This document shows, piece after piece, positions 1 through 7,094 of a DNA stretch of 23,984 bases. The notes beneath the pieces were generated by a model that was given only the letters and a program-made list of their open reading frames with translations, was not told the DNA's origin and did not search any database. This DNA comes from an uncultured Eubacteriales bacterium (GTDB lineage: Bacteria; Bacillota; Clostridia; Oscillospirales; CAG-382), in assembly GCA_934502885.1 (NCBI GenBank), contig CAKSUT010000024.1:1-23984 (forward strand), given 5' to 3'. Each line of letters opens with the position of its first letter. The first letter of the stretch is position 1. Made by a program: the position numbers and the translations under genes.

Positions 1-89
1 CCCGCCGCCCTACGGTACACCATGGAGAGAGTGCGAACCCTAAGTCACGCACCACCCAAGAACCTCATCTTCGTAAAATTTTATCGTGT

Positions 90-113
90 GCGAAGCACGC
101 AGCGAAGCACGCA
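90..113. repeat. 12-bp perfect tandem duplication inside a repeat hairpin
   Basis: GCGAAGCACGCA occurs twice in succession (90-101 and 102-113). Copy 2 has a single unit at the matching place (7022-7033), so the duplication is private to copy 1. It lengthens the apex of the AT-rich hairpin without breaking the outer stem. Confidence 0.85.
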
Positions 114-175
114 ATAAATTTTGCAAACGGACGAGCGCAAAGTATTTAGTCCCAACAGAGTCTGATGTGACAAAA

Positions 176-233
176 ATCTAAGTCGGTCGCTTGCGTATAT
201 GGCGACCGACTTCGGTATAATATTCGATTAGAT
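176..233. other. Two-helix structured element with conserved loop (copy 1)
   Basis: Outer helix ATCTAA (176-181) pairs with TTAGAT (228-233). Inner 9-bp helix GTCGGTCGC (182-190) pairs with GCGACCGAC (202-210). The 11-nt loop is TTGCGTATATG (191-201). Copy 2 keeps the architecture and loop at 7095-7152 but changes both sides of the inner helix to GTCGGCGAC and GTCGCCGAC. Compensatory change with a conserved loop is the usual mark of a structure under selection. The transcribed strand is unknown. Confidence 0.7.
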
Positions 234-500
234 GAGTCTTTGAGCATAGTTCTAAATTGACAGCCCCTCAGGCGGCAAAGCCGCCAGCTCCAGAGGTTGC
301 TTTGCAACCGGTTACACAAGGGGAGCCTCGGCGACGAAGTCGCCTCCAACAACACCCGTCCGCGCAAAACAAAGTTTTGCGCTTTTGAAGTTCTTTGGTT
401 ACTTTCTTTCAAGAAAGTAACACACCCTCGCGTTCTTTTGTTCTTGTTCGCTTGCGAACGGAGCTTTCTTTCAAGAAAAGGACACTCCCGTACCCTCGCG

Positions 501-1688
501 TCACGTGCTTTTATCATCGTCCTTTATTTCGATACCTTTTTTCTCAAGTTTTCTGTCGATATCGCCGCCGACGAGGGTGAATATAACGGCGACAAGCGGA
601 ATAAAGAAGATAACGCCCATAACGCCGAAGAGATTGCCGCCGATAAGAACCGCCGCAAGAGTCCAGAGCGCGGAGAGTCCGACCGAGCTTCCGACAACGT
701 GCGGATAAACGAACTGATTCTCGATGAACTGCGTCACAAGGTAAACCGCAACGCACCATATCACCCTGTCCGGAGCCGAGATGAGCGTCAAAAGCGCCGC
801 TATAATGCCCGACGCCGCCGCTCCGATATACGGAATAAAAGCAAAAAACGCCGTCAGAATAGCGGTAAGTCCGGCGTAGGGAAGCCTGAAAATACTGAAC
901 GACGCGAACATCATGCACCCGAGGATTACCGCCTCAACGCACTGTCCCGAGAGGAACTTTGAGTAAGTCGTTTTTACAACCGAGGCGACGCCGCATACGT
1001 TGTCGGCGTATTCTTTCTTCACGACCGCATAAAGTACCCTTTTCGCCGTGTGCGAAATAGATTTTTTGTCCATGAGAACGTAGAGCGCAATGACAACGGC
1101 GAATGTGCCTGTGGATATCGCCGAGAACGACGACGACGCAATGCCGACAAGAGTCGTGACAAGCGAGCCTGCGCCGTTCATCACCTTTTTGACAATCGAG
1201 TCGAAATTTATGGTCTTCATCCAGTCGGTGACGGCAGAGGTGTCAATTTCAAGCTTGCCGAGGTAGTCGATCCACTCCGGCCACTTGTCCTCGACGAGAG
1301 TATACACGCTCTTAACCGACGACACAAGCTCCGGTATCATGGTAGTTATAACCACTGTAATAACAAGAGCGATACACAGCAGAGTGAGGAAAAGGCTTAT
1401 TGCGCTCACCGTTTTTTCGTTCACGGCGCACGCACCGACCTTTTCCGCAGCTTTGTCCTTTTTATTTTTCGACGGCAGCTTTACGTTTGAGAGAATGCGT
1501 CTCACGATTTTCTCAAATCCTCCCATCGGCACGCTGAGAATAAATGCAATGACGAGTCCCACAATTATGGGCATAAATATTTCGCCCGCCTTCGCCGCAA
1601 AGGCGAGGACCGTTTTAAGGTTGGTGAGCGCAACGTAAAGCACGACGCCGTAGGTCACAAGCAGAAAAAGTGAATTGTCTTTTTTCAA
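501..1688 (-). CDS. AI-2E family transporter (PerM/UPF0118)
   Basis: Integral membrane protein of 395 residues, in the usual range for the AI-2E/PerM family. Relatives have been linked to autoinducer-2 export or sodium/proton exchange; the substrate here is unknown. Hydrophobic segments lie near residues 8-28, 36-55, 95-116, 192-206, 250-302, 307-320 and 334-374. The family signature FIPYIGAA is at 284-291, followed by QFIENQFVYP at 320-329 and a glycine-rich last membrane segment. A basic loop (70-84) and a hydrophilic region (118-170) fit the family pattern. The start is TTG at 1688, preceded by GGTGGTG at 1693-1699; no better start is in frame nearby. Six small hairpins (array A) stand just upstream and would form most of its 5' leader. 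The family call is firm, the function is not. Confidence 0.92.
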   Translation of the reverse strand: MKKDNSLFLLVTYGVVLYVALTNLKTVLAFAAKAGEIFMPIIVGLVIAFILSVPMGGFEKIVRRILSNVKLPSKNKKDKAAEKVGACAVNEKTVSAISLFLTLLCIALVITVVITTMIPELVSSVKSVYTLVEDKWPEWIDYLGKLEIDTSAVTDWMKTINFDSIVKKVMNGAGSLVTTLVGIASSSFSAISTGTFAVVIALYVLMDKKSISHTAKRVLYAVVKKEYADNVCGVASVVKTTYSKFLSGQCVEAVILGCMMFASFSIFRLPYAGLTAILTAFFAFIPYIGAAASGIIAALLTLISAPDRVIWCVAVYLVTQFIENQFVYPHVVGSSVGLSALWTLAAVLIGGNLFGVMGVIFFIPLVAVIFTLVGGDIDRKLEKKGIEIKDDDKST

Positions 1689-1705
1689 AATAACACCACC
1701 GATGT

Positions 1706-1859
1706 AAAAAGCTTCGCTTTTTAGTGAAATAAATCCCTCCGGGATTTGTGAAATGCACCTTCGGTGCGTGAAGTGCTTTGCTTCGCAAAGCGTGAAGTTT
1801 GCCCTGCGGGCAAGTTGCGGTCGAAAAACGCCTTGCGTCGTTTTTCTTCAATAATTATA
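1706..1859 (-). repeat. Mini-hairpin array A
   Basis: Six short palindromes in tandem. Stem words with loops, left to right: AAAAAGC-TTC (1706-1722), AAATCCC-TCC (1731-1747), GCACC-TTC (1755-1767), GCTTTGC-TTC (1775-1791), TTGCCC-TGC (1799-1813), and GAAAAACG with a longer apex (1823-1846). Separators are 7-8 nt (AGTGAAAT, GTGAAAT, GTGAAGT, GTGAAGT, GTTGCGGT). The tail TTCAATAATTATA (1847-1859) holds a minus-strand TATAAT. Orientation is set by this tail, which arrays B and C share in diverged form. The array sits between the likely promoter and the ribosome site of the 501-1688 gene. Confidence 0.85.
1854..1859 (-). promoter_or_regulatory. Candidate -10 box upstream of array A and the AI-2E-family gene
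   Basis: TATAAT on the minus strand, with no good -35 at 16-18 bp (CTTAAA at 17 bp). It is the best -10 match between array A and the central spacer. Transcription from it would read through all six hairpins before the gene at 1688. Confidence 0.35.
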
Positions 1860-1950
1860 AACTATACGGTGCGAAATTTAAGATAGTACGATAACGGAAT
1901 GACGGATTTTGCAACAACGGAAAACGAAGAATGAGAATAGGAAAATGTGA

Positions 1951-1980
1951 TTGAAAATTCCCGTCTTTTCTCAATAAAAT
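1951..1980 (+). promoter_or_regulatory. Candidate promoter at the head of array B
   Basis: TTGAAA (1951-1956), an 18-bp spacer and TAAAAT (1975-1980). It lies at the place in array B where array A has TATAAT and array C has TACAAT. No plus-strand gene follows, so a transcript would be the hairpin array itself and would then run antisense into the flavodoxin-like gene at 2133-2606. Confidence 0.4.
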
Positions 1981-1987
1981 AATTGCG

Positions 1988-2128
1988 GAAAAGCGACTTC
2001 AGGAGCTTTTCAACATAAACTTGTGCGAAGCACAAACTTCGCGCTTTGCGAAGCAAAGCCCTTCTCGCAAGTGAAACTTGCGCTTAACTCGTTCCGAAGG
2101 AACGACATCACTTGAAAGCTATGCTTTC
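1988..2128 (+). repeat. Mini-hairpin array B
   Basis: Six palindromes, opposite in orientation to array A. Words: GAAAAGC with a 10-nt loop (1988-2011), TTGTGC-GAA (2021-2035), GCTTTGC-GAA (2043-2059), GCAAGT-GAA (2067-2081), CGTTCC-GAA (2090-2104), GAAAGC-TAT (2114-2128). Separators include ACTTCGC, CCTTCTC, GCTTAACT and ACATCACTT. Words 1, 2 and 5 equal those of array C read in the same direction, and word 3 equals word 3 of array A. It ends 4 bases before the stop codon of the minus-strand gene at 2133. The spacer 1861-1950 between arrays A and B holds no gene. Confidence 0.85.
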
Positions 2129-2132
2129 CCCC

Positions 2133-2606
2133 TCACTCCACTCTTTTCGGCATAAGAAAGTCACCGCAGAAAGCAACGGCAGAGAAGAGGTCGGTTTTGT
2201 CGGGATGATCCCTGTTTATGCCGCCGACGAGCTTGAACGGACCGTATGTATCGTAGCCCTTGCAGCCGTAGTAACCGATGAACTCGCAGCCGTTTTTCTC
2301 GGCAATTTCTTTGAGCTGCTTTGCGTACTTCTCAAACGAGCCGCTTCCGCTCGTGAAGAGCGCAAACACCTTCTGCCCCTTTGTCAACACCCTGTTTGCC
2401 GCCTCGACGACAGGTTCGTACATCTTTCCGAAGTCGATTCCGCTTGCAAAGCCGACAAACTCGCACTCGGCAAGATTCGGGATTTCCGCCTTGTCGGCGT
2501 CGAACGACGTTACATCGCATTCCGCCTCCACTGCGTCAACTAATTTTTTTGTGTTTCCGTGATGGCGTGAAGCGTAAATCAACGCCGCATTCATTGGTTC
2601 TGTCAT
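2133..2606 (-). CDS. Flavodoxin-like protein
   Basis: A 157-residue single-domain protein with a flavodoxin-type fold, expected to bind FMN in the cytoplasm and carry electrons or act as a small oxidoreductase. The phosphate-binding loop ASRHHGNT is at residues 12-19, after the first strand. Later loops FASGIDFG (53-60), FTSGSG (84-89) and the aromatic stretch GYYGCKGYDTYGPF (111-124) sit where flavodoxins contact the isoalloxazine ring. No signal peptide or membrane segment. The start at 2606 has AAAGGACAGG about 10 bases upstream; an internal ATG four codons later lacks a better site. It has its own extended -10 promoter, so it need not be co-transcribed with the AraC gene behind it. Redox partner unknown. 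Confidence 0.85.
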   Translation of the reverse strand: MTEPMNAALIYASRHHGNTKKLVDAVEAECDVTSFDADKAEIPNLAECEFVGFASGIDFGKMYEPVVEAANRVLTKGQKVFALFTSGSGSFEKYAKQLKEIAEKNGCEFIGYYGCKGYDTYGPFKLVGGINRDHPDKTDLFSAVAFCGDFLMPKRVE

Positions 2607-2671
2607 TTCGTAAAAACCTGTCCTTTCGTTTTCGGTTGCTTATACGCAAATTACGTGCTTCGATTTTTCCT

Positions 2672-2680
2672 ATTATATCA
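2672..2680 (-). promoter_or_regulatory. Extended -10 promoter of the flavodoxin-like gene
   Basis: TGATATAAT on the minus strand: TATAAT at 2672-2677 with TG one base upstream. There is no clear -35, as is common with extended -10 promoters. The predicted start near 2665 gives a leader of about 59 nt. Confidence 0.6.
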
Positions 2681-2741
2681 CTTTAAATGTGCGAAAAAAG
2701 GCTCATGGGAATAATATTTTGTAAATAATCGGAGATACCCG

Positions 2742-3605
2742 TTATTTTTTTACTTTCGCATTCTTTCTGTACTCAATCGGCGACATTTCAAACTTTTCCT
2801 CGAACGCATTGTAGAACCACGACAAATTGCAGAAGCCGCACTCATAGCAGATATCGGTTGCGGAAAGATTGCTCGACAGCAGCAGGTTCGCCGCATAGCC
2901 GAGGCGAAGCTCGTTTGTCATCTCGGTCGGCGTTGTGCCGTAGTACTTTGCAAGACTTCTTGAGGAATGCTCGCGGCTTCTGCCGCAAAGCTCGTAAAAA
3001 CGCTGTTTGCCGACGATGAAATTTTTGGGGAGCTTCATCTTTTCGTAAGCGTTTTCAAGCCAGAACGGCACGCCGTCCACCCTCTCCGAAAGTTTTGTGA
3101 AATAATCGGCGAACACGTCCGCAAGGAGCTTTCTCGCCTTCATTTTGAGTATCCTTCTGTCGGATATGCCGGGAGAATTAAGTTCGGCAAGCTTCATGTG
3201 GAGCTTCTGCGTTTCGTTGTCGGTGAGCCTTATCTGCGGCGGATATTTCTCCGATACAAGAGACTGCGCTATGTCGTTAAAGCCCTCTCCGAGGTAGGAA
3301 CACATACTCTCGAAGGTCTCCCTCGAAAAGGCAAGGTTCAGAAATTCAAAGCGTCCCTCGAGACGCCTGTAGTCATGGCAATCGAAATCGCGCACGAAAA
3401 TCAGCTGCCCCGGCTCGACCGAAAAAGAGACGCCGTTTACAATATGCTCGGCTTTTCCTATAAGCGTGAGAAATATCTCATAGAACTCATGGGCATGCAG
3501 ACTGAAACGCTCTGTGTCGCTTTTGACGTGTCTCAACAGAAACCCGGTGTCGGCATCGACGTTTTTCTCTTCCTTAAGAGTTGCTCTGTGAAGTGCTGCG
3601 GACAT
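2742..3605 (-). CDS. AraC-family transcriptional regulator, divergent from GH38
   Basis: A 287-residue one-component regulator. The N-terminal cupin-like sensor domain shows HAHEFYEIF near residues 37-45 and a PGQLIFV strand near 65-71. The C-terminal pair of helix-turn-helix motifs spans about 202-242 and 248-281, ending in the family signature SPIEYRK. I place the start at ATG 3605, because GGAGGTG (3611-3617) lies five bases upstream. The longer frame from 3629 begins inside the -10 box and would put the ribosome site inside the gene. It is transcribed away from the GH38 mannosidase at 3738, so it is probably the sugar-responsive regulator of that gene. Family call firm; ligand and target inferred from position only. 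Confidence 0.92.
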   Translation of the reverse strand: MSAALHRATLKEEKNVDADTGFLLRHVKSDTERFSLHAHEFYEIFLTLIGKAEHIVNGVSFSVEPGQLIFVRDFDCHDYRRLEGRFEFLNLAFSRETFESMCSYLGEGFNDIAQSLVSEKYPPQIRLTDNETQKLHMKLAELNSPGISDRRILKMKARKLLADVFADYFTKLSERVDGVPFWLENAYEKMKLPKNFIVGKQRFYELCGRSREHSSRSLAKYYGTTPTEMTNELRLGYAANLLLSSNLSATDICYECGFCNLSWFYNAFEEKFEMSPIEYRKNAKVKK

Positions 3606-3627
3606 TTTTCCACCTCCGTACAATATC

Positions 3628-3636
3628 ATTTTACCA
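3628..3636 (-). promoter_or_regulatory. Extended -10 promoter of the AraC gene at 3605
   Basis: TGGTAAAAT on the minus strand, with TAAAAT at 3628-3633. The predicted start near 3621 leaves only about 15 nt before the ATG, so the ribosome site lies almost at the 5' end of the message. Confidence 0.55.
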
Positions 3637-3679
3637 TAAAAAATATATCACATAAACAGAGGTTTTTTTAATTTTTATA

Positions 3680-3688
3680 TGGTATCAT
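3680..3688 (+). promoter_or_regulatory. Extended -10 promoter of the GH38 gene
   Basis: TGGTATCAT, with TATCAT at 3683-3688, five of six matches to TATAAT, plus the TG extension. The -35 region is T-rich without a clear hexamer, which fits an activator-dependent promoter. The predicted start near 3695 gives a leader of about 43 nt. Confidence 0.5.
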
Positions 3689-3703
3689 GTTCACACTTAC
3701 AAA

Positions 3704-3717
3704 TATCGCTTGCGATA
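3704..3717. promoter_or_regulatory. Small palindrome in the GH38 leader
   Basis: TATCGC-TT-GCGATA lies between the promoter and the ribosome site, and GGTATC (3681-3686) also pairs with GATACC (3714-3719). It could be an operator or an RNA hairpin. It is short and may be chance. Confidence 0.3.
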
Positions 3718-3737
3718 CCGACGAAAGGAAGCAAAAA

Positions 3738-6734
3738 ATGACGCTTTTGTATGAAAAAATACGCGAAATACTGAAAGTTCTGAAAGGACACATCACGGTC
3801 GAAAGTATGCCGATTGACGGTATATCCGTCTCCCCCTGCGGCTACAAGACCGGGAATTTCCCCTCTCCCGACGCCGTATGGACTCCCTACAACGGAAAGA
3901 GCCTTGACGCAAATCCCGACGACCACTTCTGGTTTAAGTTCACGGTCGATGTTCCCGAAGCCGAAGAGGGTTACGAATACCGTCTTGCCGCAATAACGGG
4001 ACACGAGGGACAGTGGGACGCCAAGAATCCGCAGAGCATACTTTACGTTGACGGTGCGACGGCATATCAGGCGTTCGACGTAAACCACACCGAGGCGGTT
4101 CTCACCCCCGGTCGTCACGATATTCTCATCTATCACTATGTGGGTCTTGAACCGACGGACGGCACATCGACTCTCCGTCTCACGCTCAACAAAACCGACC
4201 TTGCCGCCGAGACTCTTTGGTACGATATGTACACCCCCTTTGAGGCTCTCGGCTGCCTTGCAAAGGACACGCACGATTACAACACGATACTGAACACTCT
4301 CGAAAGAGCTGAGTTCATCATCGACTTCCGTCACTTCGGCTCGGAGGAATACAGGAGAAGCCTTATTGAAGCGCACAACTTCATGAAGCGTGAGTTTTAC
4401 GAAAAAATCTGCGGAAAGAACGACTACCGCATTTCGCTCATCGGTCACACGCACATAGACGTTGCGTGGCTCTGGACGCTTGCGCAGACCCGCGAAAAGG
4501 CGCAGAGGTCGTTCTCGACGGTTATAAGACTCATGGAAAAGTACCCCGACTACAAGTTCATGTCGAGTCAGCCGCAGCTTTACGAGTACGTCAAGGAGTC
4601 CGACCCCGAGCTTTACGCAAAGATAAAGGAGCGTGTGCGCGAGGGCAGATGGGAGGTCGAGGGAGCGATGTGGCTTGAAGCCGACACCAACCTTGTCTCC
4701 GGCGAGAGCCTTGTGCGTCAGCTGCTTCTCGGCAAGCGCTTTATGCGCGAGGAGTTCGGAAAGGACAACCGCATACTCTGGCTTCCCGACGTGTTCGGTT
4801 ACAGCGGAGCTCTGCCGCAGATACTCAAGAAGAGCGGAGTCGATTATTTCTTCACGACAAAGCTCAACTGGAACGAGACCAACAAGCCCGACGACGACAA
4901 CTTCACATGGCAGGGCATAGACGGAAGCCGTGTGTTCGCCGTGCTTGCAAGCTGCTATGTAACGAAAATCGATGCGCCCACATTAAAGTATTTTTGGGAC
5001 GGTCACAAAACGAAAAAGTACACCGACGTACAGATTCAGACCTTCGGCTACGGCGACGGCGGCGGCGGACCCACGGCGGATATGCTTGAAAAGTACGACC
5101 GCCTTAAGTACGGACTCCCGGGACTTCCGAAAGCCGAGATACGCTTTGCCGGCGAGACGGTAAACGAGATAAAAGAAAAATTCGACAAGAGCGTAGACGA
5201 GCTTCGCTTTGAGCCGAAACGCTGCGGCGAGCTTTACTTCGAGATGCACCGAGGCACATACACCTCCATCGCGAAGAACAAGAAGAACAACCGCAAGAGC
5301 GAGCTTCTGTATCAGGCACTCGAGACGGCAGCGGTTGCCGACGCAGCGCTTTTGGGCGAGTCCGCCGCAGAGTATCCGACCGCTCTCATCGACAAAAGCT
5401 GGCACACGATTCTCCGCAATCAGTTCCACGACATAATCCCCGGCTCGTCGATAAAGCAGGTTTACGACGACAGTGACATAGAGTACGCCGAGGTTCTGGG
5501 CGAGGGTATGCGTGAATTTGACGGCAGACTCTCTCACCTTGCCGCAAACACCTCCGAGGGCGGCACTTTCGTGTACAACCCCTCTCCGTTTACGGCTGAC
5601 GGAATAGTAAAGGGCGCGGACGGAAAGAACGCAGTCGTAAAGGGTGTGCCGTCACACGGCTGGAAAGTTGTAAGGAAGAGCGAGGATTATTCGCCCGTCA
5701 CGGTCGGCGACAGGTTTATCGAAAACGATTATGTAAAAGTTTCGTTCAACGAAAAGTATGAGATTGTATCGGTATACGACAAAAAGAGATGCCGCGAGGC
5801 AATCGAGGAAGGCAAAAAGGCAAATGAGCTTCAGGTGTTCGAGGACTACCCGGCAAGCTACGACGCATGGGAGCTTTCCGAGTACTACAGTCAGAAGATG
5901 TGGACAGCGGACGACCTGACGAAGGTCGAGACGATATCCGAGGGTACGGTCGGCGGCTTCGAGGTAATACGCCGTTACGGTAACTCGGTCATCACTCAGA
6001 AGATACTTCTTACGGCAATTTCGCCGAGAGTAGATTTTGTGACCGACGTTGACTGGCACGAGGATCACGTGATTCTCAAGGCGGCGTTCCCGACGACGGT
6101 TTACACCGACAGAGTCAACTGCGACATACAGTTCGGTCACCTCTCCCGTCCCACGCAGAGAAACAACCGCTTCGACGAGGCAATGTTCGAGATGTGTATG
6201 CACAAATGGGCGGATATTTCCGAGAACGGCTGCGGCGTAAGCTTGCTCAACGACTGCAAGTACGGCGTGAACGTCGAGGAAAACGTGATGAAAATATCTC
6301 TCCTCAAAGCGCCGACCTACCCGAACCCCGACGCCGACAGGGGACACCATTCGTTTACATATTCGCTTTACGTACACGGCGGTGAGCTTTCCGGCACGGT
6401 GCGTGAGGGATACCTTCTCAATATGCCTCTCATCGCAAAGGCGGCTGTCGGCGGCGGAGAGCTTCCGAGCGAATACGGACTCGTGCGTTCGTCGAACCCG
6501 GCGTTTGTAGTTGAGACGATAAAGCGTGCCGAGGACGGCAACGGACTCATTATCCGAGGCTACGAGTCTCTCGGCGGCAAGGCAAGCACCGAGCTTTCGT
6601 TCGGCGTTGACGCAGGCAAGGCGTACCTCTGCGACCTCATGGAGAATATCGAGAGCGAGGCCGAGGTGAGAGACGGCAAGGTCAAGCTCAACGTCTCAAA
6701 CTTTGAAATCGTAACCCTGAGAATCGACGTGTGA
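3738..6734 (+). CDS. GH38 alpha-mannosidase
   Basis: A 998-residue enzyme that removes alpha-linked mannose with retention of configuration, using an active-site zinc. There is no signal peptide, so it should act in the cytoplasm on imported mannosides such as N-glycan fragments. An N-terminal beta-rich domain (about 1-225) precedes the catalytic barrel. GHTHIDVAW holds His239 and Asp241 (zinc ligands); LPDVFGYSG holds Asp351 (expected nucleophile). GYGDGGGGPT lies at 437-446, and QFHDIIPGSS holds His564 (zinc). The remaining 400 residues fit the helical and beta-sandwich C-terminal domains. Start ATG 3738 is chosen because AAGGAAG (3725-3731) is six bases upstream; the 17 extra codons from 3687 include the -10 box. 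Length is normal for bacterial members. The divergent AraC gene at 2742-3605 is the likely regulator. Confidence 0.95.
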   Translation: MTLLYEKIREILKVLKGHITVESMPIDGISVSPCGYKTGNFPSPDAVWTPYNGKSLDANPDDHFWFKFTVDVPEAEEGYEYRLAAITGHEGQWDAKNPQSILYVDGATAYQAFDVNHTEAVLTPGRHDILIYHYVGLEPTDGTSTLRLTLNKTDLAAETLWYDMYTPFEALGCLAKDTHDYNTILNTLERAEFIIDFRHFGSEEYRRSLIEAHNFMKREFYEKICGKNDYRISLIGHTHIDVAWLWTLAQTREKAQRSFSTVIRLMEKYPDYKFMSSQPQLYEYVKESDPELYAKIKERVREGRWEVEGAMWLEADTNLVSGESLVRQLLLGKRFMREEFGKDNRILWLPDVFGYSGALPQILKKSGVDYFFTTKLNWNETNKPDDDNFTWQGIDGSRVFAVLASCYVTKIDAPTLKYFWDGHKTKKYTDVQIQTFGYGDGGGGPTADMLEKYDRLKYGLPGLPKAEIRFAGETVNEIKEKFDKSVDELRFEPKRCGELYFEMHRGTYTSIAKNKKNNRKSELLYQALETAAVADAALLGESAAEYPTALIDKSWHTILRNQFHDIIPGSSIKQVYDDSDIEYAEVLGEGMREFDGRLSHLAANTSEGGTFVYNPSPFTADGIVKGADGKNAVVKGVPSHGWKVVRKSEDYSPVTVGDRFIENDYVKVSFNEKYEIVSVYDKKRCREAIEEGKKANELQVFEDYPASYDAWELSEYYSQKMWTADDLTKVETISEGTVGGFEVIRRYGNSVITQKILLTAISPRVDFVTDVDWHEDHVILKAAFPTTVYTDRVNCDIQFGHLSRPTQRNNRFDEAMFEMCMHKWADISENGCGVSLLNDCKYGVNVEENVMKISLLKAPTYPNPDADRGHHSFTYSLYVHGGELSGTVREGYLLNMPLIAKAAVGGGELPSEYGLVRSSNPAFVVETIKRAEDGNGLIIRGYESLGGKASTELSFGVDAGKAYLCDLMENIESEAEVRDGKVKLNVSNFEIVTLRIDV

Positions 6735-7094
6735 TACGCAGAGTCCCCGACGGGCGAGGTTTTACGGGGGCGCTCGCGGCGAGGCGTCTCCGACGGGCGG
6801 AGGGTCTGCGACGCCTTCTTTTCTTGAAAGAAAAGAAGCAAAAGAACTTTAAAAGCGCAAAGCTTTCGCTTTGCGCGGACGGGTGTAGTATGGAGGCGTC
6901 GCAGACGCGAGAGTAAATGCGAACAAGTTCGCATTTCTCTCCCTACCCCTACAGAGCGTTTGTGCGAATCCCAAAATCACGCACCACCCAAGAACCTCAT
7001 CTTCGCAAAATTTTATCGTGTGCGAAGCACGCAATAAATTTTGCGAACGGTGTTGCCATGAATTACAGTCCCCTCAAAATCTGATGCTACAAAA

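Larger units (their letters stand above)
1..491. repeat. Dispersed composite repeat, copy 1 (left end cut by window edge)
   Basis: Non-coding. It shares ordered blocks with copies at 6757-7331 and 15819-16210. The blocks are CCTACGGTAYACCATGG near 9-25, GAACCTCATCTT at 60-71, an AT-rich hairpin at 72-126, a CTGATG block near 162, a two-helix structure at 176-233, and GATGAGTC at 231-238. They are followed by mini-hairpins at 271-285, 295-309, 330-344 and 362-382, and by an 11-bp stem at 398-421. The right end (CTCCCGTA, 484-491) lies 9 bases from the stop codon of the minus-strand gene at 501. Open frames here are shadows without ribosome sites. The element may be a structured 3' UTR or a palindromic mobile element; the sequence does not decide. 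Confidence 0.8.

Noticed and set aside
150..240. Hammerhead-like words CTGATG and GATGAGTC in the composite repeat
   Set aside because: The catalytic core needs CUGAUGA and GAAA strands joined by three helices to a cleavage site. The words are separated by another structure, and no GAAA strand fits in all three copies.
297..962. Open frames on the plus strand across repeat copy 1 and the AI-2E-family gene
   Set aside because: The translation is basic and low in hydrophobic residues, has no ribosome site, and is antisense to a clear membrane protein.
1706..1850. CRISPR-like array
   Set aside because: The units are self-complementary and differ from each other, and the repeated part is a 7-nt separator. 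No cas genes are present.
3687..3737. Longer start for the GH38 gene
   Set aside because: The 17 extra codons start in the -10 box and have no ribosome site; ATG 3738 has AAGGAAG six bases upstream.
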